Assembly (NCBI RefSeq): GCF_025698545.1
Contig: NC_068577.1
Span: 3,009,501 to 3,073,500 of the forward strand
Direction: 5' to 3'
DNA length: 64,000 bases
Source: Gossypium raimondii
Lineage: Eukaryota; Streptophyta; Magnoliopsida; Malvales; Malvaceae
Position 1 is the first letter of the stretch. The number at the start of each line of letters is the position of its first letter. The translations under genes and the position numbers were made by a program. The notes under the pieces were generated by a model, which saw nothing but the letters and a program-made list of their open reading frames with translations, was not told the origin of the DNA and did not search any database. Positions 38,305 through 51,071 of this stretch are shown piece by piece.

Positions 38305-39515
38305 AAAGGTAAACTATAAAAATAATCGTCCACTTATACATTTGGTTTTATTTTGGTTACTCAACTATTAATTTTTTTCTATTTAATCACTCAAGTTTTT
38401 GAAATTAAATATTTTAGTCACTCTCTAATTAGTTGCGGTCGATTAGTGACAAAATACTAACGTGTCCTCTAATATTTACACATTCTATAATTTTGATCCT
38501 AAAACTAAAAAAATCAATAAATTTAGCCATTAATGTTTACAAAATTTGTCATTTGAGTTTGAATTCTAAAATTCAATAAATTTAGCGCTCAACATTTACA
38601 AAATTTATCATTTTAATTTTAATTCTAAAATTTTAAAAAGAGAGAAAAATGTTTTAAAAAATCATAACTTTTAGTATTCCTTAATGTACCTCCAAAACAC
38701 ATTAAACAATAAACGCCATTTGTATCATGCTTATTTTAAACTAATTTCACTTTTGTGAATATGGAAAAATTAAGTTGGTTTAAATTCAACTAAGTGTCAT
38801 ATTTTAAATTAATATCATATTATTTAATTAAATTCCTCTAAAAATAACAAATTTTAAATTATTACAAAATAATTATTTTGAATTTTTCTTATTTTAAAAT
38901 ATACAAAACCTAATCTTGAGTAGAAAAAACAATGTAATGTGAAATCTTTCATGAAATGAAAAATCTTGAAATTTTTTTTGAGCTTGCTTTTTGTGGACTT
39001 GAACATGTCATCAATTTCCAAACTTGGGTAGTCCAAGTACGTCGATTAAACAACTGATGTCCCAAAAAATTTAGTCCAAGAATTGAAAATACAAGCTAAA
39101 CTGAACCAAGAGAAATAATTTTAACGATTCCATACCCCATGGGGATGTCCAACTTTATCTCTCTCTAATATTCATCAATATATTTCATGTCCATTTCTTT
39201 TTTGAAATATTTTTTCTTGTTTTTGTATTTTTAATACATATGTTTTGGTTTTTGTTTATACTTTTAAAATTTTCAATCACTTTATAAATTTTTATTCAAA
39301 AACAATTTTTTAATATTTCCTTTTTTAACTTTTAGAAACAAAACTAAATTAACAAATTTTATAAATGTTGAGGGCTAAATCTATTGATTTTTTGAATTAG
39401 AACTAAATTGATAAATTTTATAAATATTGAGGGCTAATTTTTTGAATTTTTAAATTTAGGATCAAATTGATAGAATGTGTAAACATTAAAAGGTTAAATT
39501 CATTATTAGACAAAT
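38305..39515. mobile_element. Incomplete inverted-repeat element, GGTAAACTATAAAAATA end
   Basis: The left end has GGTAAACTATAAAAATAATC followed by TTACTCAACTATTAA-like text. Inner arms at about 38465-38640 and 39335-39510 are inverted copies carrying words such as AATATTTACACATTCTATAA and TAAATTTAGC. The outermost right arm is missing, so the element is truncated or has been overwritten. It belongs with the elements at 45174-45840 and 50004-51071. Confidence 0.5.
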
Positions 39516-40013
39516 AAAAAAAGTCCCACGCCAACTTTTCTTCACTTGATAACATTAATAAAATAGCATATAATTAAATTAATTTATATAAAATACAAAA
39601 TAACTATTATTTAAAAAATCTAATTTACACCAATTTACTTTAATGACTTTTGAGAGTTGAAAAATAGATTATATATAAGCAATCAAAATAGAAATACATA
39701 TACATATCTTCCTTAAATGAAACCGTGGTTAAAATTTTTGTTAAACATCGATTACTTCTATGCCTACCCTAATATTATATCGAAAAAATAGAAAACACGT
39801 ATACATCAATCCACCATTACTCTTCCCAATATTCCAAGGATATGATCAAAAAGTGAAAACTTCTCAAAAACTAGGATATAATACAAATATACACAATCTA
39901 ACAAGGAAAAATGCTAGAGAAAAATATTATCGCAAATATTTCGGTACTCGATAGTCACATTAGACTTGTATTAAATTTGGAGTCAAATCACTTGATTAGT
40001 GTTGGACCGGGGT

Positions 40014-43000
40014 TTAAGTTAGGGTTCGGGTGGAGGTTATATGATCACTTGAGCTACTACTAGAGGAAGAAGAATTATGGCCGTACTCACTAGTGTTACC
40101 GTAGTTATTGCTTGGATGTTCTTGGCTGTCCGTCATCGCCGTTTGCCTGAATCTTCTCATGTCTGCACTGTATGAACTTGAATTGTACTCGCTGGTGTCG
40201 TTGGTCGTGCTGAACCTTGAGCTCTGGCCTGCTGCCACCACCCCATTTATTTCATCCAATGGAACGTCATCCTCCAATGCACGCACAATCTGTTTCACAT
40301 ATAAATTAAATCAACTTCTCAGTTGGATGGTTTGAGTTGGTTTAGAACTCAACTTGAATTGGGTTTCAAAATTTTTGGATCATATTTCCAATCGAGTTAA
40401 TTTCGAGTTTGAGGTTTAAATTTTTTAGGACAAATCATTACAAATTCTAGCTATTTCGAGTTAGTTTCAATTTAATTTGGGTCAATTAGAATTTGAATGG
40501 ATTTAAGTTTGAATTGTCACCCGAAACAAGTTTTAAAATTTGAATCAAAATCAGTAGATACACAAAAGAAAAAAAAGAGAGTATAGGGATTGAAACCTGT
40601 CGCATTTTGGGTCTTCTTCTAGCAGAATGCCTAATAGAAGCAGAAGCACATGCAACCATACTGACCATCTCATGGTGAACAAAATTGTTTTCTAGGCGCC
40701 GATCCACCAATTCACCAAAATTCCCATTCTCCATTGCTCTCTCACATAATGGTCTAGCCTGTTAATGCATATACAATTGAAAATTTATTTGTCAAAATCT
40801 ACTCTACCAACATTTTTTTTTCTTTCTTTTGGAAAGGGTGTAATATTTCTAGTAGTCACATTAGCTCTAGATTAAATTTAGAATTGAAAGGAATCAAAAT
40901 CATAAATGGGGGATAAAGTCTCCCAGATCTCTTTTCTCCATTTATAAGACTCAAATTTAAGATTTTGTTTAATAAACATCAAGTTCTTTACTATTTGACT
41001 CAACAAACACAGATAAATATTATATATAAAAAAAACATTACTTACCCAATCCACTAAACTATCATCCATATTGGAGTTCAAATCTAAAGGTCTACGCCCA
41101 GTTATGAGTTCCAAGAGCACAACACCGAAGGAGAAAACATCGGATTTTTCTGTCAACTTACCACTTGATGCATATTCAGGAGCTAAGTAACTGCATTTGT
41201 TGATTATAAGGAAACACATGAAATTAATGCTAATGATCAAATCTAACCAAAATCTTGTGGTTTATTCAAAATAATTGTGCTGATTTTTTTTTACCCAAAT
41301 GTTCCCATGACACGAGTTGATACATGAGTATTGTTATCTTGAGTAAGTTTAGCCAACCCAAAATCCGACACCTGCAGATTATTTCGAAATAAATCAAAAC
41401 AAACAAAAATAATCTAATAAATTTATTTCAAGGTTATTATTCTAATAATGCATACCTTAGCTTTAAAAGTAAAATCAAGTAAGATATTAGCTGATTTGAT
41501 ATCTCTATGAATGATGCCAGGATAACCTGAATTTTCTTAAATTAATTAGATGTTATAAATAAACTATCAAATATTGATAGCTCAAAATTTGTTTTTTTGT
41601 TTTAAATAAACACTAAAAGTGAAATGAATATTGATTAGAGAGTCTACTAATAATATACGAAATTTATACTTACAATCTTCATGCAAGTATGCAAGTCCTT
41701 TAGCTGCTCCCAATGCAATTTTGAGCCTAGTAGGCCAATCCATGGGGCATTTGTCTACAATCAAACAATGATAGGCATAAAATATGAACATTATTAGAAC
41801 TCTAGCTTATAAATGATGTTGTCAAAAAAAAATAATGCATTATGTTGTTGCATTACCATGAAGGTGGAATTCAAGCGTTTTATTAGGTAAAAATTCATAG
41901 ACCAACATCCTTCTTTCCCCTGCTATGCAATACCCAACAAGCGACACGAGGTGGCGGTGATGGACGCGACTAATGGTCTCGACTTCAGCTTGGAACTCAC
42001 GTTGGCCTTGCCTACTACCGGATTTGAGACTTTTAACGGCTACTTCCTTACCATTGGCCAAAACTCCTTTGTGGACATACCCAAACCCACCTTGACCTAG
42101 CAAGTTAGCTTGAGAGAACCCATGAGTTGCCATAGCTAGCTCTTCGTAGGAGAAAGAGCTTTGGTTGATCAGCCCTAAAGGCGATGGTGACGCATACGTG
42201 GGTGGTGGTGGCAGAACTTGACCCTGCATGTTGGGGCTCATTTCACTAGAATACGACGCATACCCTTGCGTTGATGGTGTTTGCCGTTGTGTTGGCGGTG
42301 TTTGAGGCCAACCTCCTCCATGGCCAGCATTAGTGCCGTAAGGCGGCGGGGGTAAATTAATGGCAATGTGATTATTAGCTTCATACCCATTGTTCATTTG
42401 CCCTCGTTGGGCTAAGCTTGATGCATTTCCATATCCGCCATCACCTATACACATTAAAAGGCATGCATGGCATTTTTAAAAATTTTAATATTTTTTATCT
42501 TTCTATTTTTCAATCTCAAAGTCTACATTTTCCCATTAATTTCCTCAAATACTTTGAACTTGCTTTTCAAAAATATATTTTTTTATACTTTTTTAGGTTT
42601 TTTAAAATGTTTTGTGCAACAATAAAATAACTAACTAAATATGTTACATCATTGCATATTTAAAAAGTCATGCTAAATTATTTGATTGAATTAACAAAAA
42701 AATTAATCTTAAAAATAAAAAATATATGTTTCAAAAGTAGAGATTAAGGGTGGGTTTGGATGAGCGGTAATGTGCATTTAGCTTACTTTTTGTTTTACGT
42801 TATAGTATTACTATCACTATAATATTTAATCTTACTGCAAGTAAACATATCGTCCATCCAAATTCATCCTAAATCTACGAAAATTAAATAGTATGGTATC
42901 TTAGCATTTGACGTTTCTCATATAACAAGGGATTATACCTAGTTTGTTGAAATAATTACCTTGTGATGGTGTATAATTATTGTAATATTGCATAGGATTA

Positions 43001-43605
43001 TCATGGTTTGCCTTCTTTTTCTTTCTGCAGCAAGCTACAGTAATGATGGTTGTAATGATTATAAGCAATAAAACAACACCAGCTAAAAGGCCTAGTATAA
43101 TAGGCAGAGACGATGAGGTATTGGATTTTGATCCACTCTCTGAATTACTTGATGATGAATGCCATTTTGGTGGTGGAGGGGAATGTTTTGAGGGAGGAGA
43201 TTGAGTTGTTGGTGTGCTTGGAGGTGTCAATTTTGGTGGTGGTGGACTATATTTAGTTGGGGGAGCGTTACTGCTCTTAGATGGGGGTGGTGGTGACGGT
43301 GGCGGTGATGGTGATGGTGGCGATGTTGATGGTGGGGGTGGCGATGGAGTTGACTCTGGTGGTGGTGGTGGTGATGGTGATGGTGATGGTGGTGGTGGTG
43401 GTGGTGGTGAAGAAGAAGTTGACTTCGACTCATTCGGAGGCGGAGCTGATTTTCCCGGCTTCGAGGATGATGATTCTGGTGGCGGTGAAGCCGACTGCGA
43501 CGGCGGTGGCGGAGATGGTGGGGACGAGTTATCTGATGATGATTGAGGTGGCGATGAAGTAGTAGTCGGTGAAGGCGGAGAACCTTCCGGAGCGTCCGAA
43601 CCCAT
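40014..43605 (-). CDS. PERK5: Proline-rich extensin-like receptor kinase (PERK)
   Basis: PERKs are plasma-membrane Ser/Thr kinases thought to sense cell-wall state. Eight exons splice in frame to 681 residues: 43605-42960, 42444-41857, 41754-41674, 41526-41456, 41371-41295, 41190-41046, 40758-40597 and 40289-40014. Residues 1-165 are a Ser/Pro-rich extracellular region without an obvious signal peptide, as in other PERKs. A transmembrane helix spans about 167-192, followed by RKKKK. A second Pro/Gly-rich stretch precedes the kinase domain (about 313-590): [41 protein letters not shown] and [10 protein letters not shown] are all intact. The tail is Ser-rich and ends STRTLT. The PERK family call is firm; the choice of PERK5 rests on gene order beside coatomer gamma and AGB1. 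Confidence 0.93.
42741..42876. mobile_element. MITE, GGGTGRGTTTGGA family, copy 2, in PERK intron 1
   Basis: A 136-bp element starting AGATTAAGGGTGGGTTTGGA and ending CATCCTAAATCT, the inverted counterpart. The same flank-like AGATT/AATCT words bound copy 1, so they are part of the inverted repeat, not a target duplication. It lies wholly inside the first intron of the PERK gene (42445-42959). Confidence 0.72.
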
Positions 43606-45173
43606 TTGACGGGGTATTTCCGACGAACTTTACACTTAAAAATAAACCGGAAAATGCCACTTCTCCCTCTCCTCCAGACAATGATGCCTGTCAAAAAAAC
43701 CACTGCAAATTAACATCCAACAATGATATTAATTAGATAAAAAAACTAAAGAAAACAACAAGAATCAAGGACCTAATATTAGATTAATTCTTTCAAAAAT
43801 AAATTATAAAACAATATTTATTATGTTTTGAATCTTCCCAAAAGATTATATTTTATTTTCTAACTCTAAAAAAAAAAAAGTAGCTTCGTCTCGGACAATT
43901 CCGCATACCATAAGCTTTGCCATATGTAAGAAACTTTTGATGGAAGGCAACAACATTGAGTCAAACAAAAAATGAAAGTGGAAGGAAAATAAAGTACCTA
44001 TAAGGGGGGAGATTTGTGAGAGGAAAAGGGCAGAAAGAACGAGATTTTGATTGCTAGGTAATAGCTCCACCAGACACTGTGATAATTACCATGTATTTCC
44101 TGGTAACCATCTCCTACTATGGAGGAGAATCTCTATTTCTTCTTAATTTCCTTATTTTTTTGTTAATGTGTGTTTCTTAGTTCTTTCATTAACTAAATTA
44201 CTTTTATCTGACATGTTCCAAAACTGTTACTAATTTTATGTAGTGTTTGCTTGTTTTTTTTTGGATTTGGATTTAATTATGTTATTTTTATTAACGAATT
44301 AATTTTTTTATTAATTCTAATTAATCCTTTAGAATATCTTTTGAAAGTTTTAATTAATTTTATCAAGTAAACATTCTCACTAAAACCTCTAAATTTTTTT
44401 GAACATTTTATTTAATCTCCTCCCATCAAATTTTAATGCCAAGATCCACCATTAGTCATGAAATAAAAGTTATGCAACCATAATGCATGGATTGTGGCAT
44501 CAAAACCAGGGCTGAAAGCAGAAATTATTTTTAGAGGTTGAAATTAAATTTTAATTTTTACGATAGTAAAAATGTACTTTCACGATTTGAATAACCTATA
44601 TTTTTATAATTTTTAAAGGATTAAATAAAAAAGTTTATCATTTTTAAAGCGTCAAAATGTAATTTTACCTTTATTAATTTAAATTTTAAAAAAAATTTAA
44701 AGAGCCTAAATAGAAATTTTTTATTTTTGGGGCTAGGCCCGGATCAAAACCAGGAGTAAAGCCAGGGCTTGCAGCTTAAAATGGAAAATTTTCATATTTG
44801 TTTTCTAAGGATAAAGAAAAGGGTACATTGGAACTATGATAATAATGTATTATCTTCTCAAATGCGAACTCTAAAAGAATAACCGTAGAAATTATTGGGG
44901 TCGGCCACTTCACTGTTCACTCTAAGTGGAAGGTGTTATTCACTGGGAGAGACTGATACTATCATTGTCTTAAATTAATATTTCGTAATTTTTGAAAGGA
45001 CTTAAGTATAATTTTACTATTTTGGGGGTCAAGGCCCTTCTTCATTCCCTTTGCATTGTTCCTATTACTCATGTTTATAATTCAATCCACAAATATGCAC
45101 TATTTCAAATCCGAATTAATGTATAATGCTTAGATTAACAATTAGTTCATGAAAAACTCGATTGATACAATAT
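43606..45173. other. PERK upstream region and AT-rich intergenic DNA
   Basis: The first 450 bp or so probably include the PERK 5' leader and promoter. A possible leader intron end lies near 43690. The rest, including words such as GGGGCTAGGCCCGGATC at about 44730, looks like old repeat debris. No gene is recognised. Confidence 0.45.
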
Positions 45174-45840
45174 GAGTAAATTATAGTAGTAGTCACTCTA
45201 TTGTTAATATTTTCTTTGGTCATTGAACTATGAAAAGTTACAAAATGATCATTCAACTATTCAAGATTATCTTTTTTGGTTATCAACGAGTTAACAATGG
45301 CAGCTTTTAAAATTTGCATTGTAGCAACTTTAACCCTTAACATTTATACATTGTGTCAATTTAGTCTTGATTCTAAAAAAAATCTAACCCTCAATATTTA
45401 CACATTGTGTAATTTGGTTCTTTTGGCAATTTTGCTTTTCATTGTGACCCTTTCACTTAAAAAGCTAAAAAAGAAATTATCAGCTTAATTTGATTGAAAA
45501 TATACAGAAAATGAAAACACTAAAAATCCAAGATAATAATTTTCATCTTTTCTCATTCTTTTAAAATTAATCCTCAACGTCACAAAGAAAAGAAAAATTA
45601 CAAAAATAGGAACAAATTACACAACATATAAATGTTGAGGGTTAATATTTTAGAATCAAGACTAAATTGACATAATTTATAAATGTTGAGGGTAAAAGTT
45701 GTTATTATGCCAATTTTAAAAAGCTCAACTAGTGACCAAAAAGACAAAATTGAGTAATTGGGTGACCATTTTGTAACTTTTCATAGTTGGGTGACTAAAA
45801 AGTTTTACTAATAGTTTAGTGACTATTAATATAGTTTACC
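45174..45840. mobile_element. Inverted-repeat element upstream of the RAB gene
   Basis: The left end reads GAGTAAATTATAGTAGTAGT with CATTGAACTATGAAAAGTTA further in. The right end reads TAACTTTTCATAGTTGGGTG and closes TATAGTTTACC. The arms are about 200 bp with a short non-repeated middle, and inner sub-repeats with AACATTTATA and TTGTGTCAATTTAGTC words occur in both arms. It resembles the 3263-3832 and 50004-51071 elements. Confidence 0.65.
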
Positions 45841-45948
45841 TATACAAAGTAGGTACTTTAAGGACTTAACTAAAACATTATGAAGACTAGTATAAAATCT
45901 GAAAGATGCCTTAGGGATGCTCAGTGAAATTAACCTGAAAATAAAGAT

Positions 45949-46378
45949 TTAAATATGTTAAAGGTCCTGTACTCTTTTGAAATTTAAAATTTAGTCCATA
46001 TACTTTAATTTTGAGGCATTGAGTCCCTATATTTTTATATAAAATCTTGGTCTCTTCATCTAATTTTGCGGTTAAAGTTAACAGTGTCAAAGGTAATAAT
46101 TTTAGCCCTCAAAATTTACAATTTTTTTCAATTTGGTCTTTACCTTTTGACATTTAAAAATTTTTATGTACTTCTAAAAGTAAAGACCAAATTGACAAAA
46201 ATATGAATGTTGAGGACTAAAAATTATTTTACTTTGACATTGTTAACTTTAAGGGTAAAATTAAACTGCATGAAAAGATTTTTAAATAAAAAAAATACAG
46301 GATTAGATGTCTCAAAATTAAAATATAGGATTAAATTTTAAATTTCAAAAGACTACGGGACCTTTGGCATATTTAAAC
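45949..46378. mobile_element. Second inverted-repeat element in the RAB promoter region
   Basis: Left arm ATTTAAATATGTTAAAGGTC pairs with right arm GACCTTTGGCATATTTAAAC (allowing mismatches). Matching inner words include TTTTGAAATTTAAAATTTA on the left and TAAATTTTAAATTTCAAAAG on the right. Arms are about 190 bp in a 430-bp element. It ends about 190 bp before the RAB start codon. Confidence 0.65.
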
Positions 46379-46570
46379 CGAAAATAAATGAAGAAACTTT
46401 GAGGAGAAAAACGCTGGAAAGTTCACTCAATTTTCCTACCGAAATTTCTGTGTCAGACAAACAAGTCCACGAGCTACTCAGTCACACACTCTCTCTTTCT
46501 AGATACAGTGAATTTTCTTTTTTCGCTTCTCTTCATCTATTGATCCCTCGATTCCTTAGTGTTTCTTACG

Positions 46571-48852
46571 ATGCCGTCTCGCCGTAGAACCCTCTTGAAG
46601 GTCATCATCCTCGGCGATAGCGGGTTAGTTAGCTACTTTTTCTTGAACCTGCTCGTATATTCATACGTACGGATACGCGTTTTGTTTCTTTAGGAAATTT
46701 CGTTTCTAGGGTTTTCCTTACGGATCTTTCGGTTTGAATTACTGGTCTCGCGCTTGTCGTTAAGCGCTATCTATTTTTCATGCAATTCAACGTTTATGAT
46801 TGTGATTGATCTGTGATTTGCAGGGTAGGCAAGACGTCTTTGATGAATCAGTATCCTGCTGTAGTTTTTTTGTTTTTGATAATTCTTAAAAAATGTTGAA
46901 GTCGTAATTAGTTATTAGTTGATTGTAATTATTATCAGTACGATTATTTTTTTTTTTTGCTTGCCTTTACAATTTGCTTTTAGATATGTGAATAAGAAGT
47001 TTAGCAATCAGTATAAGGCAACGATCGGGGCCGATTTCTTGACAAAGGAACTGCAGTTTGAGGATAAGCTTTTCACCTTACAGGTTAGATTTCATACTGA
47101 ACACTATATTTGATTTAGTGTAAATTTAGTATCTTTTTTTTTCTTGTACTCGAATACAAGCATTTTTAAACATTGTGATGGTCTTATTAGGCTGTTGCAT
47201 TTGCTTTTTGGGATCTTAATTTCACATGCTGGTTAGTGATTATGACGAAGAAGAGGCTTGATTTTATCTCTAGCTCATTGTATTGAGCTTAGATTTAATA
47301 GAATAGAACTTAACCGAGATTCTTAACTACATCTATGATCTGTAACAATGCATCTTACTTTGCTATGTGATCTCACTAATTTGAAGTTGCCAGTGGCTCC
47401 TCTTTCTTTATTCATCGAAAAGCTCAGAGATAGCTTCTTTTTTCTCAGGTTATAGTGTTGACAAGAAGTGAACTTGTGATGATCGACTTTGGAATTATAT
47501 TTTTTTGTGCATTAATTTTATCTTAATCAAGCAGGGTTCTCTAAATTAGCACATTAGTGTTAGTCTGTTAGACGTTATGGAGCACCATTGAGTTTTAGTC
47601 TAGCAAATTATAGCAGTACATTAAAAAAAGATTCAGGTTTTGTTTTAGCTTTTTTGTGTTTTTTGCATATCCGCTTTGCTCAAATCTTTTCCTTTTTTTT
47701 TTTGGTGACATTTCATTTTGCTGAAATTTATTCAACATTATTTTGTTTCCCAGATCTGGGATACTGCCGGCCAGGAACGATTCCAAAGCCTAGGTGTTGC
47801 TTTCTACCGTGGCGCTGATTGCTGTGTTCTTGTATACGATGTTAACTCAATGAAATCATTTGAAAACCTTAACAATTGGAGAGAAGAGTTTCTTATTCAG
47901 GTATATATATATATATACTGAATTTCTGAATTCTGTTTAAAACCATCAATATATATATACTGAATTTCTGAATTCTGTTTAAAACCATCAATCAAACCAG
48001 CTCTCAAGGATTTATTAAGTAGAGAAATGATGATATGAGAAACCTCTTGCAGGCAAGCCCTTCGGATCCAGAGAATTTCCCATTTGTTGTTTTGGGGAAC
48101 AAAATCGATGTGGATGGTGGAAACAGTAGAGTAGTATGTATATGTATTTTTCATTATTCTTTCTTGCTCTGCTGTGGCATTACACGCGGACTCACTTTCT
48201 CCGTATAAAGATACAATTATCTGCTTCTTGTGGATATTTTAGGTGTCTGAGAAAAAGGTTCGAGCATGGTGTGCCTTGAAAGGAAATATCCCATACTTTG
48301 AGACATCTGCCAAGGAGGGAGTTAATGTGGAAGAAGCTTTTCAATGCATAGCAAAAAATGCCCTAAAGAGTGGAGAAGAGGAAGAAATGTAAGTTAACAA
48401 ATCACAATCAGTTATATTCCTGCAAGTGTTCATTCCCAGTTAATTTTGACTCATACGAAAAGCCTTAAACTGTACTTTAACACTAATTAGTTGCTACATA
48501 TAGAAATGCAATACGATGGTCGAATGAACCAGCTTCAGTAACAGCAACTGAAAGTACAAATGCATCTTAAATTTGCACTGAATTTAAGTTTATTTCATGC
48601 ATTAGTCAATCATCTTTTTGTGTAGCCATTTTATCATTTCAACTTACGAGGCAAGTTTTCCTTTTGGCACCTGAGAATGAACAACATTTGCATGCAATAT
48701 CGATTTTTGAGGGTCCACATTAGTAATTCTTAACTTATTTTTGTTTTCTTATGTTGTTGTGGTGGATACTTCGATCCGGAAGATACTTGCCTGACACCAT
48801 CGACGTTGTAAGCAGCAGCAACCAACCAAGGTCAACTGGGTGTGAATGTTGA
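46571..48852 (+). CDS. RABG3: RAB7-type small GTPase (RABG3 clade)
   Basis: RABG3 proteins act on late endosomes and the vacuole membrane in membrane fusion and trafficking. Seven exons splice in frame to 207 residues: 46571-46623, 46824-46850, 46984-47083, 47754-47900, 48053-48133, 48243-48388 and 48783-48852. The P-loop GDSGVGKT is at residues 15-22 and the switch I threonine is T40. WDTAGQE is at 62-68 with the catalytic Gln at 67. NKID gives guanine specificity, and ETSAKEG is the third base-binding motif. The C-terminus is STGCEC, a double-cysteine geranylgeranylation signal. The 5' leader begins not far before 46571, just after an inverted-repeat element. Which RABG3 paralogue this is cannot be decided here. 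Confidence 0.96.
47903..47993. repeat. 44-bp tandem duplication in RAB intron 4
   Basis: The unit, a run of TATATATATA followed by CTGAATTTCTGAATTCTG and TTTAAAACCATCAA, occurs twice in tandem directly after the exon 4 donor site at 47900. The two copies are nearly identical, so the duplication is recent. Confidence 0.8.
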
Positions 48853-50003
48853 AATACATATTATGCTATATATTTTTTCCCTCATGGCTGCTCAATAAGT
48901 TATGTTTCGAGTTTCACGAATGATTTCAACCATTTTTATGGAATCATAGTGGGGCTATACACTGTACATTAGCATTTGTGTGAGAAACAAAGTGGTCTGC
49001 TAATGCTGTGGTTGGATTTAGTTCCGTGGGGTGCCTTTGAAATGTTTTTAAGTTCCTCATTTGTTTAACATTCTTATGCTTGCTGATTCATTTTCCTTGA
49101 AATATGTATTTTATGTTGGGCGTTTTAGGGTTTAGGAAAAAAATTAGCCGCTAAATACATATTTCAACGCCTTTTAATTTGTATACCATAAGAGGATTAG
49201 TTTCGCAATTCATAACCCAAAGTAAATAGAGGCGCACTTTTTTGGGGTAGTTTGATTCATAATCGAATAAGAAAATGATTTAATTTTATTAATATGTATG
49301 GTTTTTTTAGAAAAATTAAATATATTCATATTAGATTACCTCACGATCACAAAAGAGTTCATGTATATTTATTAATAATTTATGTACAAACTAAATGAAA
49401 TTTTGGATGAAATTATAAAATTGGAAGTTTAAAATTAATGTTATCTGATTTGTATGGAGTGGTGGTTAGACTTTTGTTAGATATTTATTTGACTCTAGTT
49501 TAAATACGTGTCAAATTATGTTAACTCTATTCCTACCTTAATATTGTCTAAAAATTTATAGTGTGCTAAAATCAAACCTCTGTGTGTATTTTTATTAATT
49601 TTATATTAAAATATAAAAAAAATATTTTAACTCGATTAGAGGATTGTTTCAATTGTGTAGATTGGATTTGATAGGTCTTGAGCTGGGCAAATTTAAATTT
49701 TAATATTTTCGAGTCATTTTGAGTTGAGTATTAAGATCATTTTGGATTCATGCTAATTTTAAGTTTGTGGCAATTTTGGGTGGTCATTTCAAGTTCAAAT
49801 AATTTTGGGTCCATACCATTTGAGTTAGAGATTCAAATATTTTGACTCCGATCATTTCAAATTTACATTGTTTTTAGTACAAGTCTTTTTGAGTTTGAAC
49901 TAAGATTAATGATTCTTGTGATGAAACCGAGTTGAGTGAGTTGAGATTCAAGTTGATCAAATAGAGTTATCGTATCTAAATTTATACTACTACATTTTTC
50001 AGA
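48853..50003. other. Intergenic DNA downstream of the RAB gene
   Basis: The first few hundred bases are probably the RAB 3' UTR. After about 49200 the sequence is AT-rich with repeated TTGAGTT, TTTGGGT and TTCAAGTT-like words, common low-information repeat debris. No gene recognised. Confidence 0.5.
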
Positions 50004-51071
50004 GGGTAAACTATAAAAATAGTCACCTAATTATTAGCTTGTTTCTAATTTGGTCACCTAGGTTTAATTTTTTTTTAGTCACTAACATTAACCTTTTTAT
50101 TGGCGTTGTAAAAATTTAGTCCTCCAATGTTTACATATTCTATAATTTTAGTCCTAATTCTAAAAAATTCAACAATTTTAGCCCTCAACTTTACATATTC
50201 TATTAATTTAGTTTATTTTCTAAATATTTAAAAATAAAAATTAAAAAAACTTTAAGATAATAAAAGTTCATTTTCGATAAAAGTATGTAATATTTTATTA
50301 AAACACATATAAAATTATAAATAAATGAATACTCTTATTTTTCTCTCTTTTCTAACATAAAATTTATTATTAAAATAATACTTTTATAAATAATTTTTTA
50401 AAAGAAAACAAAACAACACTTCAGCCAGATCAAAACTTTTCCTACTTTTTAGTTTATTTTATAAGTAATAAATTTTATTATACATCTAGTATTGCTTCTT
50501 AATCCTTGTCAATTTTATCGAGTGCTAGGTATCACCTTCGCCTACAACTACTAGCACCAATAACCCTTATTCTGAACTCCTTGATTTTCACATCTTCCAT
50601 CATTACGCTATCGAATTAGGATTTGATTATGGAGCTAACTATATAGCGTTCCACTTACCGGATCTCTATGAACTTTAAACGCAACAAGCCCATTCTAGGC
50701 TACAATCTAAAGAGATTAATTCTTACCCCTTTCAATTTCATGCTATAGTTTTTGACCCAACTTAAATATGATGATTGTTAATGTTGAAAGAAGGGAAAAC
50801 TTGAATTATCATAAGTTTTCTTCATAGGATTTTCCCTTAAAATTTTATGTTAAAAAACGAAAAAAAAAATATTCATTTATTTATAAATATTTTTATAATT
50901 TTTATGTGTTTTTTTAATGAAATCTTATGTATTTTACTAACTTTTAAATATTTTTTTAATTTTTTTTAATCTTTTAAGTTTTAAAATTAACACTAAATTA
51001 ATAAAATTTGTAAATATTTAATAGCTAAATTTATACCCTAATAGTTGGAAACTATTTTTATAGATGACCCT
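50004..51071. mobile_element. Inverted-repeat element abutting the HIBADH-like gene
   Basis: The left end GGGTAAACTATAAAAATAGT pairs with the right end ACTATTTTTATAGATGACCC; next to these lie CACCTAATTATTAG and CCTAATAGTTGG. The outer arms are 35-45 bp with further inverted matches inside. The interior (50400-50780) is GC-richer and non-coding. The right end is only about 115 bp before the start codon of the next gene. Confidence 0.65.

Larger units (their letters stand above)
37007..40013. other. Intergenic DNA between coatomer gamma and PERK genes
   Basis: The first 150-250 bp are likely the coatomer gamma promoter and leader. A degenerate MITE (about 37515-37640) and an incomplete inverted-repeat element (about 38305-39515) are listed separately. 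A segment at about 38105-38290 with CCCCAAGGTTATGGGATCG looks repeat-derived but could not be assigned. No gene recognised. Confidence 0.5.

Noticed and set aside
43240-43560. Triplet-like repeat resembling a CRISPR or minisatellite array
   Set aside because: The GGTGGC/GGTGAT periodicity is the codon pattern of Ser/Pro-rich protein sequence, with no spaced identical repeats.
43214-43562. Long plus-strand glycine/valine-rich open frames
   Set aside because: They are antisense shadows of the proline-codon-rich exon 1 of the PERK gene; the minus strand gives a full receptor kinase.
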